From Candidatus Rokuibacteriota bacterium (GTDB lineage Bacteria; Methylomirabilota; Methylomirabilia; Rokubacteriales; CSP1-6): a stretch of DNA of 42,249 bases. Positions 22,211-30,064 of the stretch are shown piece by piece (position 1 is the first letter of the stretch; every line of letters starts with the position of its first letter). A program made the position numbers and the translations under genes. The notes under the pieces were generated by a model, which did no database searches, was not told the origin of the DNA, and saw only the letters and a program-made list of their open reading frames with translations. Where the stretch lies: positions 1-42,249 of the forward strand of contig JACPSW010000032.1 in assembly GCA_016193045.1 (NCBI GenBank), given 5' to 3'.

Positions 22211-23038
22211 TCAGATGGGGTCGAGGGGGGGGATGGCGGGGATCAATCCCTTGGCGTGGGCCAGGGTGTAGAGCCGCTCCAGCGCCTTTCGCCCCTCCAC
22301 CCCCAGCGTGACGGTGTAGTCGTTCACGTACATGAGGACGAAGCGCCGGCAGGTCTCCTTGTCGATCCCGCGGCCGAACTTCATGGCGTACTCGAGGGCC
22401 TCGTCCACGTGGGCGTGAGCGTACGCGATGGAGCGGCGGAGGGCGTCGGACAGGGAGGCCCCGACGGCCTCGCCCAGATCGCGCCGCACCACGTTGATCC
22501 CGAGCGGGAGCGGGAGGCTGGTCTCGTGCTCCCACGCTTTCCCCAGGTCCAGGACCTTGTGGAGCCCCATGGCCTGATGGGTGATCTGTCCTTCGTGGAT
22601 CAGGAGCCCCAGGTCGGCCTGCCCCTCCAGGACCGCCTTCGGGATCTTGTCGAAGGCCACTTCGATGAGCGGCGGGTCGCCGCAGTAGAGCTTGAGCAGG
22701 AGCGCGGCCGTCGTGTGGCTGCCGGGGATCGCCACCACGCGCTCGGGGATCTCCCGCGGGTCCATCGGCGCCCGCGCCACCAGGATCGGCCCGTACCCCT
22801 TTCCCATGGACGCCCCTGGATCCATGATCCGGTAGCGGTCGGCAACCAGGACATAGGTCGCGGCGGAGATCGCCGTGACTTCCAGCTCCGCCTCGCGGGC
22901 GCGACGGTTGAGCGACTCGATGTCCTCGAGCACGTGCTGGATCTCGAGCCCCTCGGCCCTCACCTTCCCCGCGGTGAGGGCATAGAACATGAAGGCGTCG
23001 TCGGGGTCCGGGCTGTGTCCGATCCGAACGACGGTCAT
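22211..23038 (-). CDS. mqnD: 1,4-dihydroxy-6-naphthoate synthase
   Basis: 275 residues. MqnD splits cyclic dehypoxanthine futalosine to 1,4-dihydroxy-6-naphthoate. Typical sequence: VRIGHSPDPDDAFMFYALTAG at the N-terminus, LEVTAISAATYVLVADRY, GYGPILVARAP, IPGSHTTAALLLKLYCGD, DLGLLIHEGQITHQAMGL and LPLGINVVRRDLG. AGGGAGG precedes the ATG. The gene is divergent from tetR with only 11 bases between the two start codons, so the promoters must lie inside the opposite genes or coincide. Confidence 0.94.
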   Translation of the reverse strand: MTVVRIGHSPDPDDAFMFYALTAGKVRAEGLEIQHVLEDIESLNRRAREAELEVTAISAATYVLVADRYRIMDPGASMGKGYGPILVARAPMDPREIPERVVAIPGSHTTAALLLKLYCGDPPLIEVAFDKIPKAVLEGQADLGLLIHEGQITHQAMGLHKVLDLGKAWEHETSLPLPLGINVVRRDLGEAVGASLSDALRRSIAYAHAHVDEALEYAMKFGRGIDKETCRRFVLMYVNDYTVTLGVEGRKALERLYTLAHAKGLIPAIPPLDPI

Positions 23039-23049
23039 CCAACCTCCCT

Positions 23050-23640
23050 ATGAACAAAATCGCCACCCGGAAGAAGATCCTGGAGGCGGCGCTGGCCGTC
23101 TTCGCCCAGAAGGGTTACCACCGCGCGATCGTGGACGACATCGTCCGCGTCTCGGGCACCTCCAAGGGCGCGGTCTATCACCACTTCCCCAACAAGGAGG
23201 CGCTCTTCCTCGCGCTGGTGGACGAGTTCGCCTCGCACCTGGCCGCGGCCGCCGCCGAGGCCATCGCCGCCCAGCACGGGGCGCTCAAGAAGGTCGAGGG
23301 GGCCCTCCGCGCCGCCCTCGAGACCTTCGCGCGCTACCGCCAGCTGGCGCGGATCCTCCTCCTCGAGGCCGTGAGCCTGGGGCCCACCTACGAGGCCAAG
23401 CGCGCCGAGGTCCACCGGCGCTTCGCCGAGCTCATCAAAGGCTACCTCGACGAGGCGGCGGCCGAAGGTTCCATCCCCCCGCTCAACACGGAGGTGGCGA
23501 CGCTGGCCTGGCTCGGCGCGACCAACGAGGTGGTGATCCAATGGCTCCACACCGGCCGTCCCGACCTCGTCGCCGACGCGCTCCCCTCTCTGACCCGCCT
23601 GCTCCTCCGGAGCATCGGGGCCGAGGCGCCTAGGCCCTGA
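23050..23640 (+). CDS. TetR-family transcriptional regulator
   Basis: 196 residues. The N-terminal DNA-binding domain is typical: ATRKKILEAALAVFAQKGYHRAIVDDIVRVSGTSKGAVYHHFPNKEALF-type order, with the recognition helix around TSKGAVYHHF. The C-terminal all-helical part is the ligand and dimer domain. It is divergent from mqnD and may control the menaquinone genes through the ACCGAC/GTCGGT palindrome upstream of mqnE; no similar palindrome is seen in its own 11-base upstream gap. The gene ends 11 bases inside the convergent enolase-superfamily gene. Confidence 0.9.
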   Translation: MNKIATRKKILEAALAVFAQKGYHRAIVDDIVRVSGTSKGAVYHHFPNKEALFLALVDEFASHLAAAAAEAIAAQHGALKKVEGALRAALETFARYRQLARILLLEAVSLGPTYEAKRAEVHRRFAELIKGYLDEAAAEGSIPPLNTEVATLAWLGATNEVVIQWLHTGRPDLVADALPSLTRLLLRSIGAEAPRP

Positions 23641-24709
23641 ACCGCTCCAGGGCCTTCCGGTTCACGCCGAGGCCGATCCCCGGCTTCTCCGGAAGGATGA
23701 CCTGCCCCTCCTTGAGCTGAAGCGGCTCCTGGAACAGCTCCTGCCACCAGTCCATGTGCTCCAGGATCAGGCCGTTGGGCGCCGCCGCCAGCAGGTGGCA
23801 GGAAGCCTCCATGAAGAGGTGCGAGGAGACCGGCGCGTGGAAGGCGTCGCAGAGGGCCGCCGCCTTCATGAACTCGCTGACGCCACCCATCCGCTGGAGG
23901 TCAGGCATCAGGATGTCGGCCGCTCGAACCTCCAAGTGGCGCCTCATGCCCAGGCTGCCGTAGTCGGTCTCTCCCGTCGCGATGGGCATCGTGAGCGCGG
24001 CGGCCACCCGGGCGCAGCCCTCCAGGTCCTCGTAGGGAAGCGGCTCCTCGAGCCAGTAGAGGTTATAGGGCTCCAGTGCCCGCCCGACTCGGATGGCCGT
24101 GGCTTCGTCCCACCCCTGATTGACGTCGGCCAAGAGCTTCACGTCGGGGCCGAGCGCCTCGCGGAGCCGTCTCACGCGCTCGACGTCCTCCCCCGGCGAA
24201 CGTCCGAGGCGCATCTTCATGGCCGTGTGGCCCTGGGAGAGAAACCGCCGGGCCTCCAAGAGCAGCTCGTCGATCGAATAATCGAGCCACAATCCCGAGG
24301 AGGCGTAGGTGGGAATCCGATCTCGCCCGCCGCCCAGGAACTTGTAGAGCGGCAGGCCGGCGCCCTGGGCGGCAAGGTCCCAGCAGGCCGTGTCGAGCGC
24401 CGCGAGCGCCATCACTGCGAGGCCGGCGTGGCCGAGGAAGTTGATGGAGCGCCAGGCCCGCTCGAAGTGGGCGCGGGGCGCCGCGGCGTCCTGGCCCTGG
24501 TAGAGCGGCAGGAGGTCTTCGACCAGGGCGTGCAGGGCCTGCGCCCGATGAGGCCCGAACGCGAAGCAGTACCCGGTCCCCACCGCCCCGCCGTCGGCCT
24601 CCATCTCGACGAGCACCGTGTCCACCGTCCGGATGTCGTGGGCCGAGGTCTTCACGGGGCGCGGAAGTGGGAGCGACAGGAGGTGGGGCCGAACGCGGGC
24701 GATCTTCAT
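23630..24709 (-). CDS. Enolase-superfamily enzyme (mandelate racemase/muconate lactonizing type)
   Basis: 359 residues with an N-terminal capping domain and a C-terminal barrel. Catalytic candidates are Lys in HTAMKMRLGRS, metal-binding Asp, Glu and Glu in LLADVNQGW, YWLEEPLPYED and ATGETDYGS, then ILMPDLQRMGG and the His of SSHLFMEASCH, which fits the mandelate-racemase subgroup. It should abstract a proton next to a carboxylate, as a sugar-acid dehydratase or racemase; the exact substrate is not predictable. It is convergent with tetR and divergent from the ThDP enzyme gene. Confidence 0.88.
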   Translation of the reverse strand: MKIARVRPHLLSLPLPRPVKTSAHDIRTVDTVLVEMEADGGAVGTGYCFAFGPHRAQALHALVEDLLPLYQGQDAAAPRAHFERAWRSINFLGHAGLAVMALAALDTACWDLAAQGAGLPLYKFLGGGRDRIPTYASSGLWLDYSIDELLLEARRFLSQGHTAMKMRLGRSPGEDVERVRRLREALGPDVKLLADVNQGWDEATAIRVGRALEPYNLYWLEEPLPYEDLEGCARVAAALTMPIATGETDYGSLGMRRHLEVRAADILMPDLQRMGGVSEFMKAAALCDAFHAPVSSHLFMEASCHLLAAAPNGLILEHMDWWQELFQEPLQLKEGQVILPEKPGIGLGVNRKALERFRA

Positions 24710-24760
24710 GACCGCCCCATGCTACCAGATCGGCCCTGTTCGGGCTATACTGGCCGCGCC

Positions 24761-26431
24761 ATGGGCAAGGTCACGGCCGCTCATCTCCTCGTGAGAACGC
24801 TCAAGCGCCACGGGATCGAGCGCATCTTCGGCCTCTGCGGCGATCACGTGAACTCGATCTTCAACGCCTGCATCGACGAAGGCGTCGCCATCGTGGACAC
24901 GCGCCAGGAATCCGGCGCCACGCACATGGCGGATGGCTGGGCGCGCGTGACGGGCCAGCCCGGCGTCTCGGTGGTCACGGGCGGGCCGGGCCACACCAAC
25001 TCGATCACCGGGATCACGACGGCCTGGATGGCGCTGAGCCCCATCCTCGCCATCAGCGGCACCTTCGAGCGGGCGCTCAGGGACAAGGGACCGCTCCAGG
25101 AGATCGACCAGGTGGATATGGTCCGGGCCGTCACCAAGTGGGCGCGCGTGGTGGAGGACCCGGCGCGCCTCCCCCAGTACGTAGCGCTCGCCCTCCGCGA
25201 GGCCGTGAGCGGCCGCCCCGGCCCCGTTCACCTCACGATCCCGAGCGACGTCTCGGAGGCGAGCGTGGACGACGCGGACGTGGTGATCCCTCCGCCCTCC
25301 CGGCGCGAGCCGGCCGCCACGTCGACGCGCTCCATCGAGACCGCCCTCGATCTCCTCGAGCGCGCCGAGCGCCCCGTGGTGATCGCGGGGAGCGGGGTCT
25401 GGTGGGCGCGCGGCTGGGACGCCCTGCGGCGATTTGTCGAGGTGACCCAACTCCCCTGTTTCACGATCGGCATGGGGCGCGGGACCTTGTCCGACGAGCA
25501 CCCCTTCTGCTTCGGCTATGCCGACCAGATCCTGAACCCGGCCGCGCGCGAGATCAGAGAAGCGGACGCCGTCCTCCTGATCGGCAAGCGCATCGACTTC
25601 CGCCTGGCCTACGGCAACCTCTTCGCCCCCGACGCCGCCCTGATCCAGGTGGACATCCACCCCGCCGAGCTGGGAAGGAACCGCCACGCCCAGCTTCCGA
25701 TCCAGGGCGACGCCGGCGCGGTGCTCGAGCAGCTTTGCCAGCGGGCAGAGGCGCGGAAGGGGTGGAAGGAGAAGCCGTGGGTCGACAGGCTGCGCCGGGC
25801 GAGAAAGGTGGCAACCGACGCGCGGAGCCCGGAGGAGAACTCCGATGCGGTCCCCCTCCATCCGCTCCGCCTCGTCAGGGAGGTGCGAGAGGCGGTCGAT
25901 TCCGACGTGATCTGGGTGATCGACGGCGGCGACTTCGCCCAGTGGTGCCGCCTCGCCCTCCCGGCGCGGAAGCCCGGCCACTGGGTGCGCCTCGGGGCGC
26001 TCGGCACGGTGGGCGCCTCGATCCCGCTCGGCATCGCCGCCAAGCTCGCCAAGCCCGAGTGCCCCGTCGTGATCCTCACGGGAGACGGCGGCATGGCCTT
26101 CCACTCCTGGGAGCTCCACACCGCCCTCCGCTTCAACGCCCCCGTGGTCGTCGTCGTCGGCAACGACTGCGGCTGGGGGATGGAGCGGGAGCTTCAGTCG
26201 GCCTTCTACGATCGGACGATCGGGGTGGAGCTGGGCGACGTCCGCTACGACCAAGTCATCGCGGCGCTGGGGGGCCACGGCGAGCGCGTGGAGCATCCGG
26301 CGGAGCTCCGCCCGGCCCTCGACCGGGCGCTCAAGGCCGGCAAGGTGGCGTGCGTCAACGTGAAGATGCGCGGCGTCGCGAGCCCCCTGACGACCGCCAA
26401 CATCGCCCGGACGAAAGCGGCCAAGCGGTGA
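24761..26431 (+). CDS. Thiamine diphosphate-dependent enzyme (acetolactate synthase-like)
   Basis: 556 residues, three-domain ThDP fold. The catalytic Glu lies in DTRQESGATHMADGWARVTG; the central FAD/nucleotide-like domain has PVVIAGSGVWWARGWDAL; the C-terminal ThDP-binding motif is ILTGDGGMAFHSWELHTALRFNAPVVVVVGND-type, starting with GDG. It resembles large acetolactate-synthase-like and oxalyl-CoA/2-hydroxyacyl-CoA lyase families, but no feature decides the reaction. TATACT (24746-24751) could be its -10 box. The DUF2182 gene overlaps its stop by four bases. Confidence 0.88.
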   Translation: MGKVTAAHLLVRTLKRHGIERIFGLCGDHVNSIFNACIDEGVAIVDTRQESGATHMADGWARVTGQPGVSVVTGGPGHTNSITGITTAWMALSPILAISGTFERALRDKGPLQEIDQVDMVRAVTKWARVVEDPARLPQYVALALREAVSGRPGPVHLTIPSDVSEASVDDADVVIPPPSRREPAATSTRSIETALDLLERAERPVVIAGSGVWWARGWDALRRFVEVTQLPCFTIGMGRGTLSDEHPFCFGYADQILNPAAREIREADAVLLIGKRIDFRLAYGNLFAPDAALIQVDIHPAELGRNRHAQLPIQGDAGAVLEQLCQRAEARKGWKEKPWVDRLRRARKVATDARSPEENSDAVPLHPLRLVREVREAVDSDVIWVIDGGDFAQWCRLALPARKPGHWVRLGALGTVGASIPLGIAAKLAKPECPVVILTGDGGMAFHSWELHTALRFNAPVVVVVGNDCGWGMERELQSAFYDRTIGVELGDVRYDQVIAALGGHGERVEHPAELRPALDRALKAGKVACVNVKMRGVASPLTTANIARTKAAKR

Positions 26432-27174
26432 GGGACCGCGCCGTCGTCGTCCTCGGCCTCCTCGGCGTGGCCGGTCTCGGCTGGCTCTACATCATCCGCC
26501 TCAGCCGGGAGATGAGCGCCATGGCCGATATGGGCATGGCGATGCCGCAGATGACCCCGTGGGGCCCCACGGACTTCCTGCTCGTCTTCCTCATGTGGGC
26601 GGTCATGATGGTGGCCATGATGGTCCCGTCCGCCAGCCCGATGATCCTGGTCTTCGCCACCGTCAACCGGAAGCGGCTGGCCGACCACACGCCCCTCATC
26701 CGGACCGGTCTCTTCCTGCTCGGCTACCTGATCGTGTGGGCGGGGTACAGTCTGCTGGCCGCGCTGGGCCAGTGGGGGCTTCACTCGGCGGCGCTCATCA
26801 CGCCGGCCACGGCCGTCACCCCCTGGCTCGGCGGCCTCCTCCTCCTCGCCGCGGGAGCGTACCAGTTCACGCCGCTCAAGGATGCCTGCCTCTCACGCTG
26901 CCAGTCGCCGTTCGGCTTCATCCTGACCCAGTGGCGCGAGGGCGCTCGCGGGGCGCTCGTCATGGGCCTGAGACACGGCGCCTTCTGCGTCGGGTGCTGC
27001 TGGGTCCTGATGGCGCTTCTCTTCGTCGCCGGGGTGATGAATCTCCTCTGGGTGGCGGCCATCGCGGCCTTCGTGCTCCTGGAGAAGGTCCTCCCGGTCG
27101 GCAGGCTCGTGAGCCGGCTCGCCGGGACGATCCTCATCGTGGGGGGCGCCTGGCTCCTGACAGCGGCCCTCTAG
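26428..27174 (+). CDS. DUF2182 integral membrane protein
   Basis: 248 residues from GTG 26428 (GTGA overlap with the ThDP gene). There are about six membrane helices. Methionine-rich segments MADMGMAMPQM and FLMWAVMMVAMMVPSASPM, and HGAFCVGCCWVLMALLFVAGVMN with three cysteines, are the family signature and suggest metal (copper-like) binding; the function is not established. KDACLSRCQSPFGFI is also conserved in DUF2182. The TAG stop lies at the left border of the second palindromic repeat. Confidence 0.85.
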   Translation: MRDRAVVVLGLLGVAGLGWLYIIRLSREMSAMADMGMAMPQMTPWGPTDFLLVFLMWAVMMVAMMVPSASPMILVFATVNRKRLADHTPLIRTGLFLLGYLIVWAGYSLLAALGQWGLHSAALITPATAVTPWLGGLLLLAAGAYQFTPLKDACLSRCQSPFGFILTQWREGARGALVMGLRHGAFCVGCCWVLMALLFVAGVMNLLWVAAIAAFVLLEKVLPVGRLVSRLAGTILIVGGAWLLTAAL

Positions 27175-27182
27175 CCTGCATC

Positions 27183-27377
27183 ATTCACGAACCATGGTCG
27201 AGTGTAGCGGGCGGGGCCTGTCGCAGGGCGCAGCCCCCGCGGGTCCGGCTCCGTCACCCACTCGCCCGAACGCCGCGCCGCGCGCGGCGGACGGGACGAG
27301 GGGGGCCCACTGCGCGCGGCCCCGTGGGGGCTGCACCCCGCGCCACCCGCCCGGTCATGCGCGCGCCGTTCGTGAAT
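27183..27377. repeat. Palindromic MITE-like repeat, copy 2 (complete)
   Basis: Perfect 10-base terminal inverted repeats ATTCACGAAC (27183-27192) and GTTCGTGAAT (27368-27377) bound a 195-base unit that can fold on itself. It matches copy 1 (4.1 kb) at about 94% without gaps, and the match begins at the CTAG around the preceding stop codon (27171). No protein is encoded. It separates DUF2182 from the convergent enoyl-CoA hydratase gene. Confidence 0.85.
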
Positions 27378-27405
27378 AGTCCGGGCCAGCGCCGGACGAC
27401 CAGGG

Positions 27406-28179
27406 TCAGGTCCAGCGGGGCGGGCGCTTGTCGAGAAACGCCTGGAGACCCTCCCTGAAATCCAGCGTGCCGGCCAGGTGGACGGCCGCCTCCCGCTCGA
27501 TCGCGAGCCCTTCGTCGAAGGGAACCTCCAGGCCCGCCGTGATACAGCGGCGAATGGCGGCTAGGGTTTCGGCGGGCTTGCGCGCGAGGGCGGCAGCGTA
27601 GGCCTGCGTTTCCTCGCGGAGCCGGTCGGGGGCCACGACGAAGTCAACGAGGCCGATCCGCTGCGCCTCGGCGGCGCCGAGAAGGGCGCCTTCGTAGAGG
27701 TAGCGCAGGGCGCGGGGCCGGCCGAGGAGCCGGGCGAGGGCCTGGGTGGCGCCGACCGGCGGAATGAAGGCGATGTTGATCTCGGGCTGACCCAGCTGCG
27801 CGTCGGCCGCGGCGAAGCGAACGTCGCAGTGCAGGACGATCTCGAGCCCCCCGCCGACGGCGGTGCCGTTGATCGCGGCCAGGAGGGGCTTCCCGGCTCC
27901 CCGCATCTGGCGAACCAGAGCGTGGCAGGTCTCGACCCACTCGCGCACCGCCGCCTGGTCCATGGCGTGCATGACGCGAATGTCGGCCCCGGCCGTGAAG
28001 TACCTCCCGAGCGCGCTGGCGAAGACGACGGCCCGGACGCCGCGGTCGTCGAGGAAGGCGCCCAGTGCCCGAGGCATCTCGCGGAGCATCTCCCAGTGGA
28101 AGGCGTTGACGGGCGGGCGGTGGTACTCGATCCACCCCACGCGATCCTCGACGCGGACCTTTAGGAACTCGTACCCCAT
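27406..28179 (-). CDS. Enoyl-CoA hydratase/isomerase
   Basis: 257 residues, crotonase fold. The oxyanion hole segment is FTAGADIRVMHAM and INGTAVGGGLEIVLHCDVRFAA; both catalytic glutamates are present, in GGGLEIVLHCD and in LGQPEINIAFIPPVGATQAL. It should act on a 2-enoyl-CoA in fatty or aromatic acid breakdown. It starts 17 bases after the PHP gene stop and is the last gene of a GntR-PHP-hydratase operon. Confidence 0.9.
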   Translation of the reverse strand: MGYEFLKVRVEDRVGWIEYHRPPVNAFHWEMLREMPRALGAFLDDRGVRAVVFASALGRYFTAGADIRVMHAMDQAAVREWVETCHALVRQMRGAGKPLLAAINGTAVGGGLEIVLHCDVRFAAADAQLGQPEINIAFIPPVGATQALARLLGRPRALRYLYEGALLGAAEAQRIGLVDFVVAPDRLREETQAYAAALARKPAETLAAIRRCITAGLEVPFDEGLAIEREAAVHLAGTLDFREGLQAFLDKRPPRWT

Positions 28180-28196
28180 AGACGGTCCCTCCGGGT

Positions 28197-28751
28197 CTAG
28201 CGGCTGAAGCCAAGCCTGAAGTCGCCGGCCTTGATCGCCCGCAGGATCGCGTCGCGATCCCGCGGGGCGTCCACCTCCACCCAGGCCCGGCCGAAGTGGG
28301 GATCCCGATGGGCGTCGTCGGTGGCCACCTTCGGGAGCCCGATCGCCTCCACGTCGTACTCGGCCTTGTAAAGCCCGGTGTCGGTGACCTCCACCGCGTG
28401 CACCGGTAATCCGTCTGCCTTCAAGAGCGCGATCCGCCTCAGGGTGTCCTCAACCGACAAGCGGTAGCGCGCGGGGTGATTGAGGACATGGAGTCGCTCG
28501 CGATCCCCCCGGATCTCCCCCACGTGCTGCCCCAGGGGCTGGTAATCGATCTCCATGCCGACGAAGACCAGCGGGTCCCCATCGCCCCGGGGAATCCGGT
28601 GCCAGTAGTCCTCTCGGATCCGATCGTCGTGGTCCGTGATGGCCAGGAAGTCGTAACCGAGCGCCCGGTAGCGGGCGATGACCGCCTCGGGGCTCAAAAG
28701 CCCGTCCGAGAGGTATGTGTGGGCGTGGAGGTTCCCCTTCAGGAGCGCCAT
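28197..28751 (-). CDS. PHP-domain metal-dependent phosphoesterase
   Basis: 184 residues from ATG 28751. The four PHP motifs are visible: KGNLHAHTYLSDGLLSPE, FLAITDHDDRI, HVLNHPARY and VATDDAHRDPHF, which together bind two or three metal ions. Small PHP proteins of this length act on phosphoesters such as nucleotides or sugar phosphates; the substrate is unknown. The gap to the GntR gene is four bases, so the two are co-transcribed. An open frame upstream of this start is the overlap with gntR and is not family-like. Confidence 0.85.
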   Translation of the reverse strand: MALLKGNLHAHTYLSDGLLSPEAVIARYRALGYDFLAITDHDDRIREDYWHRIPRGDGDPLVFVGMEIDYQPLGQHVGEIRGDRERLHVLNHPARYRLSVEDTLRRIALLKADGLPVHAVEVTDTGLYKAEYDVEAIGLPKVATDDAHRDPHFGRAWVEVDAPRDRDAILRAIKAGDFRLGFSR

Positions 28752-28755
28752 TGGA

Positions 28756-29490
28756 TCAACTGTACCACCGCGAGCCTCGGGCGACCCGGCGTCGCAGCAG
28801 TTCGGTCCCGGCCCGATCCACGAGGGGGACATGCCGGAGCACCCGCCGGAGGCGATCGTCTGCACGCAGGGCGACTAGCCTACCGCCGCTCCTGCCCATG
28901 ACCCGCTGGACCTCGCGAGCATGAACGACGGCCGTGACGACCAGCGGGTATGTCTGGAGCCATCGGGGATCCCGCCGGACCTGCCGCCGCAGGTCTCGGG
29001 TCAGAAGCGCATCGACTCGGAGCGGCAGCGCCTCGGCCAGTTCCCGGCTGAGCCGCCGGAGCCGGCCTCGCTCACACTCCACGGCCAGAACCCGCCCCTT
29101 CCGCACCCGCGCCGCTCCCCCCGAGGCGTGAGCCCGGGCGTAGAGCGCCGCGGCGAACCCCGCCGGGCTGAACCCCAGCCGTCGCGCCCGGCCCATCGCC
29201 TCGTCCAGCAGCAGCAGGAGCTCGCGCGTCCGCTCGCGCCTCCCTCCCGCCCGGCGGGGGGATACGAACGTCCCCCGCCCGCGCTCGCAGGACAGGTGCC
29301 CTTCCCGCGCCAGGTCGGTGAAGACCCGGGAGGCGGTGTTCCGGTTGATGCGGAGCGACCCGGCCAGCTGGCGCACGGTGGGAAGCCGCCGCCCCGGCGA
29401 CCACTCCCCCGCCTGGATCAGGTGGGCCAGCTGCGCCTTCAGCTGGATGTGGATCGGCAGCGGGCTTTTCCGGTTCAGTCTGAGGTGCAT
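28756..29490 (-). CDS. GntR-family regulator (YtrA-like DNA-binding domain)
   Basis: 244 residues. The winged helix is clear: PLPIHIQLKAQLAHLIQAGEW, RRLPTVRQLAGSLRINRNTASRVFTDLAREGHL, then RGRGTFVSP. The remaining 150 residues are Arg/Leu-rich and do not match the usual effector domains I know. A 22-base palindrome, CCTATTGTC-TTAG-GACAATAGG, lies 10 bases upstream of the ATG over the -10 box, pointing to autoregulation. It heads the operon with the PHP and enoyl-CoA hydratase genes. Confidence 0.85.
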   Translation of the reverse strand: MHLRLNRKSPLPIHIQLKAQLAHLIQAGEWSPGRRLPTVRQLAGSLRINRNTASRVFTDLAREGHLSCERGRGTFVSPRRAGGRRERTRELLLLLDEAMGRARRLGFSPAGFAAALYARAHASGGAARVRKGRVLAVECERGRLRRLSRELAEALPLRVDALLTRDLRRQVRRDPRWLQTYPLVVTAVVHAREVQRVMGRSGGRLVALRADDRLRRVLRHVPLVDRAGTELLRRRVARGSRWYS

Positions 29491-29499
29491 ACGAATAAA

Positions 29500-29521
29500 C
29501 CTATTGTCTTAGGACAATAGG
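29500..29521 (-). promoter_or_regulatory. GntR operator
   Basis: Perfect 9-base arms CCTATTGTC (29500-29508) and GACAATAGG (29513-29521) flank TTAG. The site overlaps the -10 box of the gntR promoter. Symmetric ATTGTnnnnnnACAAT sites are typical for YtrA-like GntR repressors. Confidence 0.75.
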
Positions 29522-29543
29522 ACATATTCCGCCTTTCCGTCAA
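29514..29543 (-). promoter_or_regulatory. Promoter of the gntR-PHP-hydratase operon
   Basis: Minus-strand TTGACG (29543-29538) and TATTGT (29519-29514) are separated by 18 bases; the -10 box is inside the GntR operator, so a bound dimer would block RNA polymerase. Confidence 0.6.
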
Positions 29544-29618
29544 GCAAAGAATCTCGGCGGGCAACGCAGCAAGGGAACGGTCGGATGAAAATCCGGAGGA
29601 GGGGAGCCGGGACGCCCG

Positions 29619-30029
29619 CTACCGGGCCGTCTCGCTCTCGGCGGGAATGTCCCAGACGAAGCTGAAGCCGAAGCCGAGCCAGCCCCCGATCTCGCGCGCC
29701 GCCCACGGGGTGTCGCCGCGCCCCTGCGGGGCCGTCCAGAGCGACAACCCGAACCGGCCGACGGTCCTGGGGCCGGTGGACACCGTCGTGGAAAACGGCA
29801 CGATGAACGCGGGGTCGTGGCGCGAGCGGATCCGGTCGGGGTAGAACTCCTGCTCGCGGGGGCGGGTCACCTCGGGAGGCTGACCCGGAATGATGAACTC
29901 GGGACGGGGAGGCCGCTCCAGCGGGGGCGCTTTGATCTCAACCTGCCCCTGGGCGAGCGCCGGCAGAGGGCCCCCGATCGAGAAGATGAGACCGAGCAGC
30001 AGGGCGACGACCCAGCCGAGCATTCTCAT
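29619..30029 (-). CDS. Secreted protein, function unknown
   Basis: 136 residues with an N-terminal Sec signal (MRMLGWVVALLLGLIFSIGG, cleavage likely after PALAQG). The mature part begins with a Pro-rich stretch (APPLERPPRPEFIIPGQPPE), then FIVPFSTTVSTGPRTVGRFGLSLWTAP and a C-terminal WLGFGFSFVW segment with alternating hydrophobic residues that could be a beta-strand. I do not recognise the family. It follows the MmgE/PrpD gene after 35 bases on the same strand. Confidence 0.7.
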   Translation of the reverse strand: MRMLGWVVALLLGLIFSIGGPLPALAQGQVEIKAPPLERPPRPEFIIPGQPPEVTRPREQEFYPDRIRSRHDPAFIVPFSTTVSTGPRTVGRFGLSLWTAPQGRGDTPWAAREIGGWLGFGFSFVWDIPAESETAR

Positions 30030-30064
30030 ACATTGAGCCTATCACACGAGGGGCTGGAGGGCCA

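Noticed and set aside
24722..26296. 524-codon minus-strand frame opposite the ThDP enzyme
   Set aside because: Composition is that of an antisense shadow; the ThDP enzyme has all family motifs.
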